From Pseudomonas alliivorans (lineage in GTDB: Bacteria > Pseudomonadota > Gammaproteobacteria > Pseudomonadales > Pseudomonadaceae), in NCBI RefSeq assembly GCF_017826695.1, contig NZ_JAFFZW010000002.1, positions 558,001-622,000 on the forward strand: a DNA stretch of 64,000 nucleotides, given 5' to 3'. Under the pieces are notes generated by a model, which saw only the letters and a program-made list of their open reading frames with translations, was not told where the DNA came from and searched no databases. Position 1 is the stretch's first letter. The number at the start of each line of letters is the position of its first letter. The translations under genes and the position numbers were made by a program. Positions 17,367-26,740 of the stretch are shown here, piece after piece.

Positions 17367-18368
17367 TCAATTGTCGCCGCGAAGCTGTCGCACTTCGGGG
17401 AGATTGCCTGCGGTGGTGAGCAAGGTAGGCACCTGGGTTTCCTTCGGCAGATCACGCTGACCGGCCAGATAACGCGCCACGTTCTGCACGGCGGTCTTGC
17501 CAATCAATACCGGCTGTTGCGCCACCACAGCGCCGATGGGTGAGTCGCTACGACCCAGCAGCTCCAGCACTTCCGGCGTGCCGTCCACGCCATAGGTCTT
17601 GATCTCGGTTCGTCCGGCATCGATCAGCGCCTTGCTCGCACCCAGCTGAGGAATGTCCCAGGCCGACCAGATGGCCGAGACGCTGCCCTTGGGGTATTTG
17701 TTGAGCAAGGCCGAGACCTGCGAGTAAGCGTCTTGAACGGTATTGGGGATGACATCGCGCAGCTCGGGCTCGATGACCTTCAGCTCGGGGTGGTCCTTGA
17801 GCGCCAGCTTGAGCTGGTCGTAGCGAATCGCGCAGACCGGCACGCCGTAAAAGCCGTTGAACACCAGAACGTTGCCCTTGCCACCGGCATCCTTGATCAG
17901 TTGCCCGGCCAGCGCCTTGCCGGTGGCAATATTGTCGGAGGTGGTGTTGTTGAGGCTGTACTGCGATGGCGCATCGATGGTGAACAGCGGAATGCCCGCC
18001 TTGCTGATGCGCCTGAGCCAGGGATCGATGACGCTGAGCGTACCGAGCGTCTGGATGACCGCATCCGGTTTCTGGGTAATCACGGTCTGCAACTGGTTCA
18101 CCAGATTCTTGTCGTTACGCCCTGCATCCAGGGTAATGGGTGTGCCGCCCAGACGCTTGACCTCATCCACCTGCGCCTGAAACGCCTTGATATCGAAGTA
18201 ATGGCTGGTGCCGGTCATGCTGATCGCGATGCGCTTGCCCGCCAGCAATGGAACGTCGCTGTCATCGGCCTGCGCAGAGGTGCCCATGCAGGCGGCCATT
18301 AACGTCAGCGCCAGCGCAGGCCAGCGTTTGCCAAAGCGATTGAAAGTCGGAAAAACGGCATCGGGCAT
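17367..18368 (-). CDS. Periplasmic sugar-type substrate-binding protein (RbsB family)
   Basis: A 333-residue type I periplasmic binding protein with a signal peptide (about 1-35, ALALTLMAACMGTSAQA). The first strand AGKRIAISMTGTSHYFDIKAFQAQVDEV fits the family, as does IWSAWDIPQLGASKALIDAGRTEIKTYGVDGTPEVL near residue 215-260. The hinge and both lobes are intact, so it is functional by appearance. It is first in the four-gene importer operon, behind a sigma-54-type promoter and an upstream element shared with the monooxygenase genes. This suggests it captures the substrate of that pathway. Relatives bind pentoses, autoinducer-2 and other small polar molecules. Confidence 0.9.
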   Translation of the reverse strand: MPDAVFPTFNRFGKRWPALALTLMAACMGTSAQADDSDVPLLAGKRIAISMTGTSHYFDIKAFQAQVDEVKRLGGTPITLDAGRNDKNLVNQLQTVITQKPDAVIQTLGTLSVIDPWLRRISKAGIPLFTIDAPSQYSLNNTTSDNIATGKALAGQLIKDAGGKGNVLVFNGFYGVPVCAIRYDQLKLALKDHPELKVIEPELRDVIPNTVQDAYSQVSALLNKYPKGSVSAIWSAWDIPQLGASKALIDAGRTEIKTYGVDGTPEVLELLGRSDSPIGAVVAQQPVLIGKTAVQNVARYLAGQRDLPKETQVPTLLTTAGNLPEVRQLRGDN

Positions 18369-18410
18369 CGAGGTAGCTCCGCAGATTCAGGACAGGAATC
18401 CGAGGAGCAG

Positions 18411-18428
18411 TGCACAGGTCGTGCCTGA
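18411..18428 (-). promoter_or_regulatory. Sigma-54 promoter of the ABC importer operon
   Basis: On the minus strand, TCAGGCACGACCTGTGCA has GG-N10-GC spacing and differs by one base from the monooxygenase-operon promoter. Start near 18400, about 32 bp before the ATG at 18368. Confidence 0.75.
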
Positions 18429-18556
18429 GCGAGGCGCTGAGGGTTGCACATCGCTGTGAGGCACGGTTCCAGGTGCTTTCAGGGCTTTGGCCTGATGCCA
18501 CGTAACGTGATTGCGGGCTGAAGAACAGCCAACCGCGCCGCGCAAATTGCCGATCT

Positions 18557-18576
18557 GCTGTTGCAGGGACAACAGC
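18557..18576. promoter_or_regulatory. Upstream activator element, copy 3
   Basis: GCTGTTGCAGGGACAACAGC, a perfect 7-bp inverted repeat (GCTGTTG/CAACAGC) with a 6-bp centre. It lies about 130 bp behind the importer promoter. It is the most symmetric of the three copies. Confidence 0.7.
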
Positions 18577-18702
18577 GCACGACGCGTCGAGGAAACGCTA
18601 TTTTTGCGAGAATGCCCTTGCCTCCCTCACACAGCAGCCGCCTCGACGCTGCCGATCGTGCCCATCACTCCGCGTGGGCATGCATCCCGCCCTGGCCCGG
18701 CC

Positions 18703-20331
18703 TCAACGCAACGTGAATTGACCAAGCGTGGTATTCAAACCATTGGCCAGCTCTGCCAGCGACTGACTGGCACTGCCGGTCTGCCCGGTGCGGACCGCCG
18801 AGTGCGCGGACAGGTCGCGAATGCGCACCAGGTTGCGGTCCACTTCACGTGCGACCTCTGCCTGCTGCTCAGAAGCGGTGGCAATCAGGGTGTTGCGCTC
18901 GTCGATGACCGCAACCGAGGCCGCAATCAATGCCAGTGCCGCGTTGGCCGACTCGGCCTGCTGCCGGGTCCTTTGCGCCTGTTTGGTACTGACCTCAAGG
19001 GCTGTCAACGTGCTTTGAGTGCCCTGCTGGATATGACCGATCATGGTTTCGATCTCGCGGGTCGACTCACTGGTGCGATGCGCCAGCGCGCGTACTTCAT
19101 CGGCAACCACTGCGAAGCCACGCCCTGCATCTCCGGCGCGAGCGGCTTCGATAGCCGCGTTGAGCGCCAGCAGGTTGGTCTGCTCCGACACTGCGCGAAT
19201 GACGTCCAGCACCTTGGTGATGTCCAGCGTCCGGGTCGCCAGTGACTTGGCTTCGTGAGACGCAGTGCCAACGTTTTGCGTCAGCTCTTGAATCGATTGG
19301 ACGGTGTGATTGAGCTCTTCCTGACCCTGAAGTGCCGATAACGAAGACGCCTTGGATTCCTGCGAAGTAGCCACCGCATTACGTGCCACCTCGTCCACGG
19401 CCTGACTCATCTCGGTCACCGCCGTTGCGGCCATTTCGATTTCGCTGTTCTGCGCCACCAGATCATTGTTGCTGTCGACAATGAGTGCGTTCATCTCTTC
19501 GGTTGCCGAGGCCAGCTGGTTCGCCGCATCGCCCACGTGGGTCAGGGTCTTGCTCAGACTCAGACGCATCTGCTCCATCGATTGCAGCAACAGCGCAGCT
19601 TCATCAGTGCCATCACGGTTCACGCCAGTAGGCCGCAAATCGCCCGAGGCGATGGTTTCCGAGGTTAGCAGCGCCTGACTGATAGGCACCGAAAGGCTGC
19701 GCGACAGGCGCCAGGCAAGCAGCACGGTCAGCAATACGGCCAGCAGCATGACCGCAAAGGTGACCGTGAATGCCTGGTCATAAACGCTGGTGGCGTTGGC
19801 GCTCGACTCCTCTTCAGAGGCGTCATTGAGCTTTTCCAGCTTGCCGACCAGTGCTTCCATGCTTTCAGCGATGCTTTTCATCTCGACCCAGGCCAACTGC
19901 TGGCCGGCCTCGATCTGATTGTCCTTCACCAGTTGGTAGACCCGCTCGGCCCCCTCGGCATAAGACTGATAACCCGCACCGAGCTGATTGATCAAAGCCC
20001 GCTCGTCCTCGGAGGTAATCAACGGCGTATAAGCCTGGATCGCCTTCTGAAAACCGGCCTTTTTTTCCAGCAATTCCGCATGAACCTGATCAACCTGCTG
20101 AGCCGTGCGCGTCGACAGCATTTTCATCGCCGTGGTACGGGTTTTCTCGAACGCCAGCGCGATGTCGTCGCCCAACGCAATCCCCGGCAGCGAGTCGTTC
20201 TCGATTTCCAGGGATTGTTCGCGAATGCTGCGCAGTTGCTGAAGGCTGAAAACACCGAGCCCGATGACGAGGACCACCATCAGCGTAAAGCAGACGGCGG
20301 TTCTGACTGCGATTTTCAGCTGTCTCAGCAT
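18703..20331 (-). CDS. Methyl-accepting chemotaxis protein
   Basis: A 542-residue chemoreceptor that would control CheA activity and hence swimming. It has a transmembrane helix at about 11-32 and a four-helix-bundle periplasmic domain (about 35-185). A second membrane helix lies near 190-212, followed by a HAMP domain and a cytoplasmic signalling domain. The tip motif [18 protein letters not shown], near residue 385-402, is intact. Methylation-helix glutamine/glutamate pairs are present. It has the usual 4HB-MCP length and no unusual fusion. A palindrome lies 19 bp upstream of its start. The ligand is not predictable; the closeness to the importer operon is only suggestive. Confidence 0.93.
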   Translation of the reverse strand: MLRQLKIAVRTAVCFTLMVVLVIGLGVFSLQQLRSIREQSLEIENDSLPGIALGDDIALAFEKTRTTAMKMLSTRTAQQVDQVHAELLEKKAGFQKAIQAYTPLITSEDERALINQLGAGYQSYAEGAERVYQLVKDNQIEAGQQLAWVEMKSIAESMEALVGKLEKLNDASEEESSANATSVYDQAFTVTFAVMLLAVLLTVLLAWRLSRSLSVPISQALLTSETIASGDLRPTGVNRDGTDEAALLLQSMEQMRLSLSKTLTHVGDAANQLASATEEMNALIVDSNNDLVAQNSEIEMAATAVTEMSQAVDEVARNAVATSQESKASSLSALQGQEELNHTVQSIQELTQNVGTASHEAKSLATRTLDITKVLDVIRAVSEQTNLLALNAAIEAARAGDAGRGFAVVADEVRALAHRTSESTREIETMIGHIQQGTQSTLTALEVSTKQAQRTRQQAESANAALALIAASVAVIDERNTLIATASEQQAEVAREVDRNLVRIRDLSAHSAVRTGQTGSASQSLAELANGLNTTLGQFTLR

Positions 20332-20349
20332 TTCGAATCCTCTTCCTCA

Positions 20350-20366
20350 AATATGGCGACCATATT
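20350..20366. promoter_or_regulatory. Palindrome upstream of the chemoreceptor gene
   Basis: AATATGG-CGA-CCATATT, a perfect 7-bp inverted repeat with a 3-bp centre, 19 bp before the receptor's start codon at 20331. The position suits an operator for a dimeric repressor; the regulator is unknown. Confidence 0.45.
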
Positions 20367-20573
20367 GCCACCATCATTTGTATCGGCAGATGTCTGAAAA
20401 GGATGATCGGACAAACTTTCATGCAGGCCACCGCAACAGGAGGCCCACTGGGAAAAAGCCTTATGGTAGGGTTCGCGCTGCCCAATAACCCCGGACTTGA
20501 CCGGTCTCTGTCACCTCCAACGCTCTTTTGGCAGGGTAACAAAGTGGCCGGTCTGCATTGCTGGAGAGTCATC

Positions 20574-21002
20574 ATGAAACGTTACTGCGCTGCATTCGTC
20601 GCCCTGTCACTGCCCGCCTTCGCGTGCGCCGGCGATGCCCTTCGCGACCAGCCTTCAATCATCAAAGCCCTGAACACCGGAGAATCTGTTTCGGTGGTGA
20701 TTGACCTTGGACAGTGCACGTCGTCGATCAAAGGTGCCGAGCCGTCAAAGACTCAAGGAGGCAAACGCATCGACGCCTACCGGATCACCGCCGACGGGAT
20801 GCTGGCGTTCTCGGACACACACTTCACGCTTGATCGCGACAACAAGCCCATCGAGCAATTCATCCGCTACCGCGTGAAGCCCGACGGCAAAGCCGATTTC
20901 AGCATGACCACGCTCAGTGTTCCCGGTTACCAGCAGACCGGGCAGGCTGTGAGTTATGACTGCGCGATCAACAAGGGTTTGAGCTTTTTCACGGCGAAGT
21001 AG
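20574..21002 (+). CDS. VirK-family secreted protein
   Basis: A 142-residue protein with a cleavable signal peptide (MKRYCAAFVALSLPAFACAG, about 1-19). The mature part matches VirK proteins: ALNTGESVSVVIDLGQCTS near residue 34-52, then an IDAYRIT...FSDTHFTL sheet and a C-terminal SYDCAINKGLSFF. Two cysteines (in DLGQC and YDC) could form a disulfide. VirK proteins are known around plant-associated Agrobacterium and Ralstonia virulence loci and have no proven activity. The start is set by GGAGAG 6 bp upstream. It appears monocistronic, 200 bp before the molybdoenzyme gene. Confidence 0.8.
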   Translation: MKRYCAAFVALSLPAFACAGDALRDQPSIIKALNTGESVSVVIDLGQCTSSIKGAEPSKTQGGKRIDAYRITADGMLAFSDTHFTLDRDNKPIEQFIRYRVKPDGKADFSMTTLSVPGYQQTGQAVSYDCAINKGLSFFTAK

Positions 21003-21205
21003 GATTTTTGCATCCAACGCAGGCTCAGCCAGGGCCTGCCGAGGTGTTTGCAACTGCCGCGCAAGCCTGCCAGTCAGTTGTTCATCCAGCTGAAGCCATT
21101 GAGCATTGCTCACACACTCCCCCGCCTCTAAATCTGCTGAACCTTTCTACAGTCGGTCTCGTCCCAGCCTTATCAAGCAGCCTGCTGAATGCCCGGGAGC
21201 CACCG

Positions 21206-23509
21206 ATGCTGATTTACCCCAAGACTCGTTTCAAACCCTACACCCACGCCAGCGGCGGCTGGGGGTCGGCAAAATCGGTGGCGCAGATTCTGTGGCGGGA
21301 GCACGCATTGGCCAAGGGTCCTGCGGCACTGTTGAAACAGAACAAGCCGGACGGTTTCGCCTGCGTCAGCTGTGCGTGGGCCAAGCCCGGCCATCCGCGT
21401 GCGCTGGAATTCTGTGAAAACGGCGCCAAAGCCACCGCCTGGGAACTGACGTCGCTGAAAACCGATCCGGCTTTCTTTGCAGGGCACACGCTCAGTGAGT
21501 TACGCCAGTGGCGCGATTACGATCTGGAGCAACAGGGTCGCCTCACCCACCCGATGCGCTACGACGCCCAGAGTGACCGCTATCGGGAAACATCATGGGA
21601 AGAGGCCTATCGGGAGATCGGCGCGCAACTCAAGAGCATGGCGCCTGACAGCGTGGTTTTTTATGCCTCGGGACGAGCTTCGCTGGAAACATCGTTCATG
21701 TACCAGCTGTTTGCCCGTGCCTACGGCACCAACAACCTGCCTGACAGTTCCAACATGTGCCACGAAAGCACCTCGGTTGGTTTGCAGGAAAGCATCGGCG
21801 TGCCCGTCGGCACCGTGACCCTGGACGATTTCGAGCACACTGATTGTCTGTTTTTCTTTGGCCAGAACGTCGGCAGTAACAGCCCGCGCATGCTTCATCA
21901 GTTGCAGGAGGCGCGTCAGCGCGATGTGCCAATCATCACCTTCAATCCCTTGCGCGAGCGTGGCCTGGAGCGCTTCGTCAATCCGCAATCGCCCGGCGAA
22001 ATGCTGATCCCCGGCTCGACCGTCATCAGTACGCAATATCATCAGGTGGCAACCGGTGGCGACACGGCCGCCATTACCGGCATCGCCAAGGCACTGCTCG
22101 CGCTGGAGGATCAGGCTAGCGCAAATGGCACCGCACCTGTACTCGATCACGCGTTCATCGCCAGTCACACCGAAGGTTTCGACGCGTTCATGGATTATGT
22201 GCGCCACAGCACCTGGCCAGACCTTGAGCGTCAGAGCGGCCTGACCCGAGGGGCACTTGAAGCGGCAGCGAATGTTTACGCCCGCAGCCAGCGCGTGATG
22301 TTCGTCTATGGCATGGGGCTCACCCAGCATCGACGTGGGGTGACCAACGTGCAGATGCTGGTAAACCTGATGCTGATGCGCGGCAATATCGGCAAGCCGG
22401 GCGCAGGCATCTGCCCGGTACGCGGCCACTCCAACGTGCAGGGCCAGCGAACCGTCGGCATCACCGAGGATCCGAAAAAAGTCCCTGTAGAACTGATGGA
22501 ACAGCATTTTGGCTTCAAGATCCCCGAACAAAAAGGCATGGCAACGGTGGACGCGTGCGAAGGCATACTCGATGGTCGCGTAAAAGGTTTCATCGGTCTG
22601 GGCGGTAACTTCCTGCGGGCTATCCCTGACACCTCCCGGATGGAACCGGCCTGGCGTGGACTGGAGCTGAGTGTCCAGATCGCGACCAAACTCAATCGTA
22701 CGCATCTGGTGCCGGCACACAACGCCTGGCTGCTTCCATGCCTTGGGCGGATCGAGATCGACCGGCAAAATGGCGTCGCTCAAACCTATACCACCGAGGA
22801 CAGCACGGGCTGTATACATGGATGGAAAGGCAGCGCCGAGCCGGTCGGACCGCATGTTCGAGCAGAGACCGTTATCGTTGCAGGTCTGGCCACGGCCACC
22901 CTGCCCGATGGACAGTCGATTGACTGGCAGGCATGGAGCAATGACTACTCACGGATCAGGACAGCGATTGGCACCATTTACCCGGAAATATTCCACGACA
23001 TGGAAGCCCGCATGGCCGAGCCGGGAGGTTTTCATCGCCCGCTGGCCGCCGCGCAGCGCAAATGGAACACCGAAAGTGGCAGGGCACAATTCATTACGCC
23101 TGACACGCTGGTCGAAAACGACGACATCGCGCTTGCGGAATCCACCCGCGACGTGCTGCAACTGATGACGCTGCGCAGCAACGACCAGTTCAACACCACC
23201 ATCTACGGCTATGACGACCGTTTTCGCGGCGTGAGCGGAACCCGCGAGGTGATCTTCATGCACAGCAACGACATCGAGCGGCTGGGCTTCAAGGTCGGTG
23301 AGCGCGTCCTGCTGACCACTGCCGTGGAGCCTGAGATCAAGCGTCAGGTCGGGCCGTTCGAAATCATCGCCTACGACATTCCAGAGGGATGCGCGGCAGC
23401 CTATTACCCGGAATGCAATCCACTGGTGCCGCTATGGCACCATGCCGAACGCAGCAAGGTGCCCGCGGCGAAGTCGGTGCCGGTGCGTTTGACCTCGGTA
23501 CACGGATGA
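21206..23509 (+). CDS. FdhF/YdeP-family molybdopterin oxidoreductase
   Basis: A 767-residue large molybdopterin-guanine-dinucleotide enzyme of the YdeP branch of formate dehydrogenase-like proteins. In E. coli YdeP is linked to acid resistance. I chose MLIYPKTRFKPYTHASGGWGS at 21206 with GGGAG upstream, since earlier residues do not match. The N-terminus has CVSCAWAKPG near residue 52, not the full four-cysteine FeS motif of true formate dehydrogenase. Later landmarks are SSNMCHESTSVGLQESIGVPVG, GKPGAGICPVRGHSNVQGQRT and the C-terminal MHSNDIERLGFKVGERV domain. Its cofactor needs molybdate, so modC at the window start may support it. Confidence 0.9.
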   Translation: MLIYPKTRFKPYTHASGGWGSAKSVAQILWREHALAKGPAALLKQNKPDGFACVSCAWAKPGHPRALEFCENGAKATAWELTSLKTDPAFFAGHTLSELRQWRDYDLEQQGRLTHPMRYDAQSDRYRETSWEEAYREIGAQLKSMAPDSVVFYASGRASLETSFMYQLFARAYGTNNLPDSSNMCHESTSVGLQESIGVPVGTVTLDDFEHTDCLFFFGQNVGSNSPRMLHQLQEARQRDVPIITFNPLRERGLERFVNPQSPGEMLIPGSTVISTQYHQVATGGDTAAITGIAKALLALEDQASANGTAPVLDHAFIASHTEGFDAFMDYVRHSTWPDLERQSGLTRGALEAAANVYARSQRVMFVYGMGLTQHRRGVTNVQMLVNLMLMRGNIGKPGAGICPVRGHSNVQGQRTVGITEDPKKVPVELMEQHFGFKIPEQKGMATVDACEGILDGRVKGFIGLGGNFLRAIPDTSRMEPAWRGLELSVQIATKLNRTHLVPAHNAWLLPCLGRIEIDRQNGVAQTYTTEDSTGCIHGWKGSAEPVGPHVRAETVIVAGLATATLPDGQSIDWQAWSNDYSRIRTAIGTIYPEIFHDMEARMAEPGGFHRPLAAAQRKWNTESGRAQFITPDTLVENDDIALAESTRDVLQLMTLRSNDQFNTTIYGYDDRFRGVSGTREVIFMHSNDIERLGFKVGERVLLTTAVEPEIKRQVGPFEIIAYDIPEGCAAAYYPECNPLVPLWHHAERSKVPAAKSVPVRLTSVHG

Positions 23510-23533
23510 AGTGAAAAGGTTGCGCGCAGCCGG

Positions 23534-25546
23534 TCACGATCGAAACGCCTCGGCCTTGAGTCCGTAGCGTTCCATCTTGTTGTACAGACCGCCGCGCGAA
23601 ACCTTCAGCCTCTGGGCAGCCTGACGAATATTTCCGCGCGTTTCTTCGAGGGCAGCGGCGATGGCGTTCATTTCATGAGAGCCAAGATCCGGCGTCGTTC
23701 GACTCCCGGACACAACGCCCGATCCCAGGGAACCCGGACCTTGCCTGATTTCCAGCGGCAGATCATGGACTTGAACAAGCTCGTTCATTGCCAGATTGGT
23801 CGCGCGCTCAATGATATTTTCAAGCTCGCGCACGTTGCCCGGCCAGTGATAGCCGCACAAGATGTCCAATGCGTCCTGCGCAAAATCGCGCACCGGTTTG
23901 CGCAGCGAGCGGGCGCAGCGAGCAAGGAAGTGGCGCGCCAGCAAAGGCACATCGTCGCGCCGCATTCGCAAGGGAGGCACGGTCAGGTTGAGCACGTTGA
24001 GACGGTAATAAAGGTCCTCACGAAAGGCTCCGTCAGCCACTGCCTGGCTGAGATTGCGATGAGTCGCGGCGATGATGCGCACATTCACACGCTGTGATTT
24101 CTTCGCACCCACACGGGTCACTTCGCTCTCCTGCAAAACGCGCAGCAGACTGACCTGAGCATCGAAGGACATGTCTCCGATCTCGTCGAGAAAAATCGTC
24201 CCGCCATCCGCCAGTTCAAATTTCCCGGCAGCACCACCGCGCGCCGAACCGGTAAAGGCGCCTTCCGCATGGCCGAACAGCTCACTCTGGACCAGGTCCC
24301 GCGGAATGGCCCCGCAGTTGACCGCCACAAAAGGTCCGCCGCACCGTTCGCTGGCGTTGTGGATCGCCTGGGCAAACAACTCCTTGCCGGTCCCGCTTTC
24401 GCCCAGAATCAATGTCGTCGAGTCACTCCGGCTGGCGACCCGGCCCAGGTGAAGCGCATCCTGAATCGCACGTGAGCTGCCCTGAATGATGTCGAAGGTG
24501 TAGCTGGCTTGGCTGCCGATGATCTTGCGGGTGATGTCCCGGATCCGTCTTTTCTCGCGCAAGGAAACAATCAGCCCGCCCTGTTCCAACGGGCAGATCG
24601 AAACCAGGCATGCCAGATGGCTGCGGTCCTGCAACTCAAAGGTACAGTCCAGGTCACGCACCCCTTCCCCGCCACGCTGCAGGACTCCATCAGTCAGCTC
24701 GCTCTGACCAAGCCGCTGGAAAGGACTGCCCAGCACCTCGAGCCCGACGCGAAACAGCTGTCGGGCGTAACGATTGAGCGCTTTTATGCAGCCCTGCCCG
24801 TTCAATACCACCAAGCCTTCGTTGAGCACTTCAAGCACCGCCTGCTGTTCTTCCAGCAGCGCCTGCAAGGCCATTTGCCGCGACACCGCCTCGGCTGCAG
24901 CCTGCACAGTGCCCAACGTGTGGAAATGGAACCAGCCCGGCTCTGCCGTCAGGGTCAACATCGCCAGCATGCGGCCCTGGCCATCCCTGATGGGTGCAGC
25001 GGCGCAGTGCATGCCCCTTTCTCGCAGGCCCGAACCGAAGTTCTCTTCAGCCAGCACATAGACCAGTCGATCTTCGGCAAGCGCCATGCCGGTGCAGTTG
25101 GTTCCCTGTACCGACTCCAGCAGTCGACTGCCTATCGGAGTGAGATCCAGCCCGCAGAAATACAAGGTCGTGCCTTGTGCATCAGTAAGATTGATATGCC
25201 CCTTGGGGTTATAAGCAAGCAAACCGCTCATGACCTGAGCCGCAGCGGCGATCAGGGCACGATTCGCCGTCAATGCCGCCGTCAGTTCCTCGGGCGTGAC
25301 GAAGCGGTATTGGCCATCACCGGGGTCAATACCGGCCTTTACGCTGCGTAACCACGAATCCCAAATGATCTGCCTGACTCCGGCAGGCCGTTCGGTGCAT
25401 CCCTTAAGGCAGGCTTTCCAGGCCTCATTGAGCACGTCGCCCGGTCCCGCGTTCAACGAGGCCGGACCGAGCGTCGTGAGGTAGTCGCGGTCCTCCGTAC
25501 TGAGGATCATTGGCTGTGGGGTCATCACACTACCCATCATGTTCAT
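23534..25546 (-). CDS. Sigma-54-dependent activator, AcoR type (GAF-AAA+-Fis HTH)
   Basis: A 670-residue enhancer-binding protein. The N-terminal ~300 residues resemble AcoR sensing regions with a GAF-like domain. A central AAA+ domain follows, with Walker A GESGTGKE near residue 380 and the sigma-54 contact loop reading GAFTGS at about 427-432 instead of the standard GAFTGA. The Fis-type HTH lies at the end (about 625-665, GNIRQAAQRLKVSRGGLYNKM). The gene is divergent from an inositol-type operon with a consensus sigma-54 promoter and TGTC/GACA repeats between them, so it likely activates that operon. The start among three nearby ATG/GTG codons is uncertain. Confidence 0.88.
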   Translation of the reverse strand: MNMMGSVMTPQPMILSTEDRDYLTTLGPASLNAGPGDVLNEAWKACLKGCTERPAGVRQIIWDSWLRSVKAGIDPGDGQYRFVTPEELTAALTANRALIAAAAQVMSGLLAYNPKGHINLTDAQGTTLYFCGLDLTPIGSRLLESVQGTNCTGMALAEDRLVYVLAEENFGSGLRERGMHCAAAPIRDGQGRMLAMLTLTAEPGWFHFHTLGTVQAAAEAVSRQMALQALLEEQQAVLEVLNEGLVVLNGQGCIKALNRYARQLFRVGLEVLGSPFQRLGQSELTDGVLQRGGEGVRDLDCTFELQDRSHLACLVSICPLEQGGLIVSLREKRRIRDITRKIIGSQASYTFDIIQGSSRAIQDALHLGRVASRSDSTTLILGESGTGKELFAQAIHNASERCGGPFVAVNCGAIPRDLVQSELFGHAEGAFTGSARGGAAGKFELADGGTIFLDEIGDMSFDAQVSLLRVLQESEVTRVGAKKSQRVNVRIIAATHRNLSQAVADGAFREDLYYRLNVLNLTVPPLRMRRDDVPLLARHFLARCARSLRKPVRDFAQDALDILCGYHWPGNVRELENIIERATNLAMNELVQVHDLPLEIRQGPGSLGSGVVSGSRTTPDLGSHEMNAIAAALEETRGNIRQAAQRLKVSRGGLYNKMERYGLKAEAFRS

Positions 25547-25551
25547 ATATT

Positions 25552-25588
25552 TGACATGTCAGTCTAGACATGTATTTGAAATAGACAT
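25552..25588. promoter_or_regulatory. Probable activator binding sites between the activator gene and the inositol-type operon
   Basis: ACATGTC (25554-25560) and GACATGT (25567-25573) form a perfect 7-bp inverted repeat with a 6-bp spacer. A further TAGACAT lies at 25582-25588. They lie 50-85 bp behind the sigma-54 promoter, where an enhancer-binding protein would act, and just upstream of the activator's own start. Confidence 0.6.
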
Positions 25589-25637
25589 AACTATTGAGCG
25601 TTTAAAATAATTCTCTTGCTTATCAGCTATTTATGGA

Positions 25638-25654
25638 TTGGCACAGCGATTGCT
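25638..25654 (+). promoter_or_regulatory. Sigma-54 promoter of the inositol-type operon
   Basis: TTGGCACAGCGATTGCT matches the consensus TGGCACG-N4-TTGCT with one difference. GG (25640-25641) and GC (25652-25653) are 10 bp apart. The start near 25665 is about 53 bp before the ATG. Confidence 0.88.
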
Positions 25655-25717
25655 CCCGATGTCATATCGGCTGGCCCCGGCCGCCGGTACACCGAACAAC
25701 AATAAAAAGGAGACATC

Positions 25718-26740
25718 ATGAGCACATCGCAAACGATCCGCCTGGGGCTTATCGGAGCCGGACGCATGGGCAGTTTTCACGGCCTCACTGCCGCCCGGCA
25801 TATTCCCGGAGCAAGCCTGACCGCCATTGCCGATCCCTCTCACACCCAAGCCACCCGCCTTGCATCTGCACTTGGCGTGCAAAAGGTTTATACCGACCCT
25901 CAGCAGCTGGTGGACGACCCGGACATCGACGGTGTTTTGATCGCAGCGCCCGCCCGCAGCCATGCCGAACTGGTGATAAAAGCCGCCCGCGCCGGAAAAA
26001 GTGTCTTCTGTGAAAAACCGATGGCGATCACCCTGGACGAAGCTGACCGCGCTATCGCGGCGGCTGCCGATGCTCAGGTGACCTTGCAGGTCGGCTTCAA
26101 CCGGCGTTTCGCGAAGAGCTTTCGCACAGCCCATCTGGACGTTGCTGCGGGCCGTATCGGAACGCCGCAGTTGCTGCGATCACTGACTCGAGATCCGGCC
26201 TTGAATAATCCAGCCACATCGCCTCAGTGGGTGATCTTTCTGGAAACCCTGATCCATGATTTCGACACCCTGCGCTATCTCAACCCCGGCGCGGAAGCCG
26301 TCGAGGTGTTTGTCATGGCAGACGCCCTGATCGCACCGGAATTCAAGGCCAACGGATTTCTCGATACTGCTGTGGTCACCGTCCGCTTCGGTAACGGCGC
26401 GATGGCCGTTGCCGAGGCGAATTTCCAGGCAGTCTATGGCTACGACGTTCGCGGAGAAGTCTTTGGCAGCGCCGGCATGCTGAGTATGGGCAGTGTCAAC
26501 AAGTCAGACCTGCTTCGCTATCTGGCGACCGGCGTGCAGGCTGATACCCAGAGAATGGACACCGACCTGCTACGGGATGCTTACATCGCCGAACTCAACC
26601 ATTTCGTCGACTGTATGCGCAGCGGTGAAAAACCCTTGGCCAGCGGCGAAGATGCCCGGGCAGCCTTGGCCATTGCCCGCGCCTGTATCGAATCCTTTGA
26701 ACAAGGCAAGGCGGTACGCGTGCAAGGAGTCGCCTCATGA
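25718..26740 (+). CDS. Gfo/Idh/MocA oxidoreductase, probable inositol 2-dehydrogenase
   Basis: A 340-residue NAD(P)-dependent dehydrogenase. The Rossmann motif GLIGAGRMGSFHGLTAARHIPG is at about 8-29 and the family EKP motif, VFCEKPMAITLDEA, near residue 94. GFNRRFAKSFR follows at about 126, with the catalytic Asp/His region LETLIHDFDTLRYL near residue 175. These fit IolG-type inositol or scyllo-inositol dehydrogenases, but relatives also act on other polyols and sugars. AAAGGAG lies 8 bp before the ATG. Its stop overlaps the next start by 4 bp (ATGA). It is first in the operon behind a sigma-54 promoter. Confidence 0.85.
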   Translation: MSTSQTIRLGLIGAGRMGSFHGLTAARHIPGASLTAIADPSHTQATRLASALGVQKVYTDPQQLVDDPDIDGVLIAAPARSHAELVIKAARAGKSVFCEKPMAITLDEADRAIAAAADAQVTLQVGFNRRFAKSFRTAHLDVAAGRIGTPQLLRSLTRDPALNNPATSPQWVIFLETLIHDFDTLRYLNPGAEAVEVFVMADALIAPEFKANGFLDTAVVTVRFGNGAMAVAEANFQAVYGYDVRGEVFGSAGMLSMGSVNKSDLLRYLATGVQADTQRMDTDLLRDAYIAELNHFVDCMRSGEKPLASGEDARAALAIARACIESFEQGKAVRVQGVAS

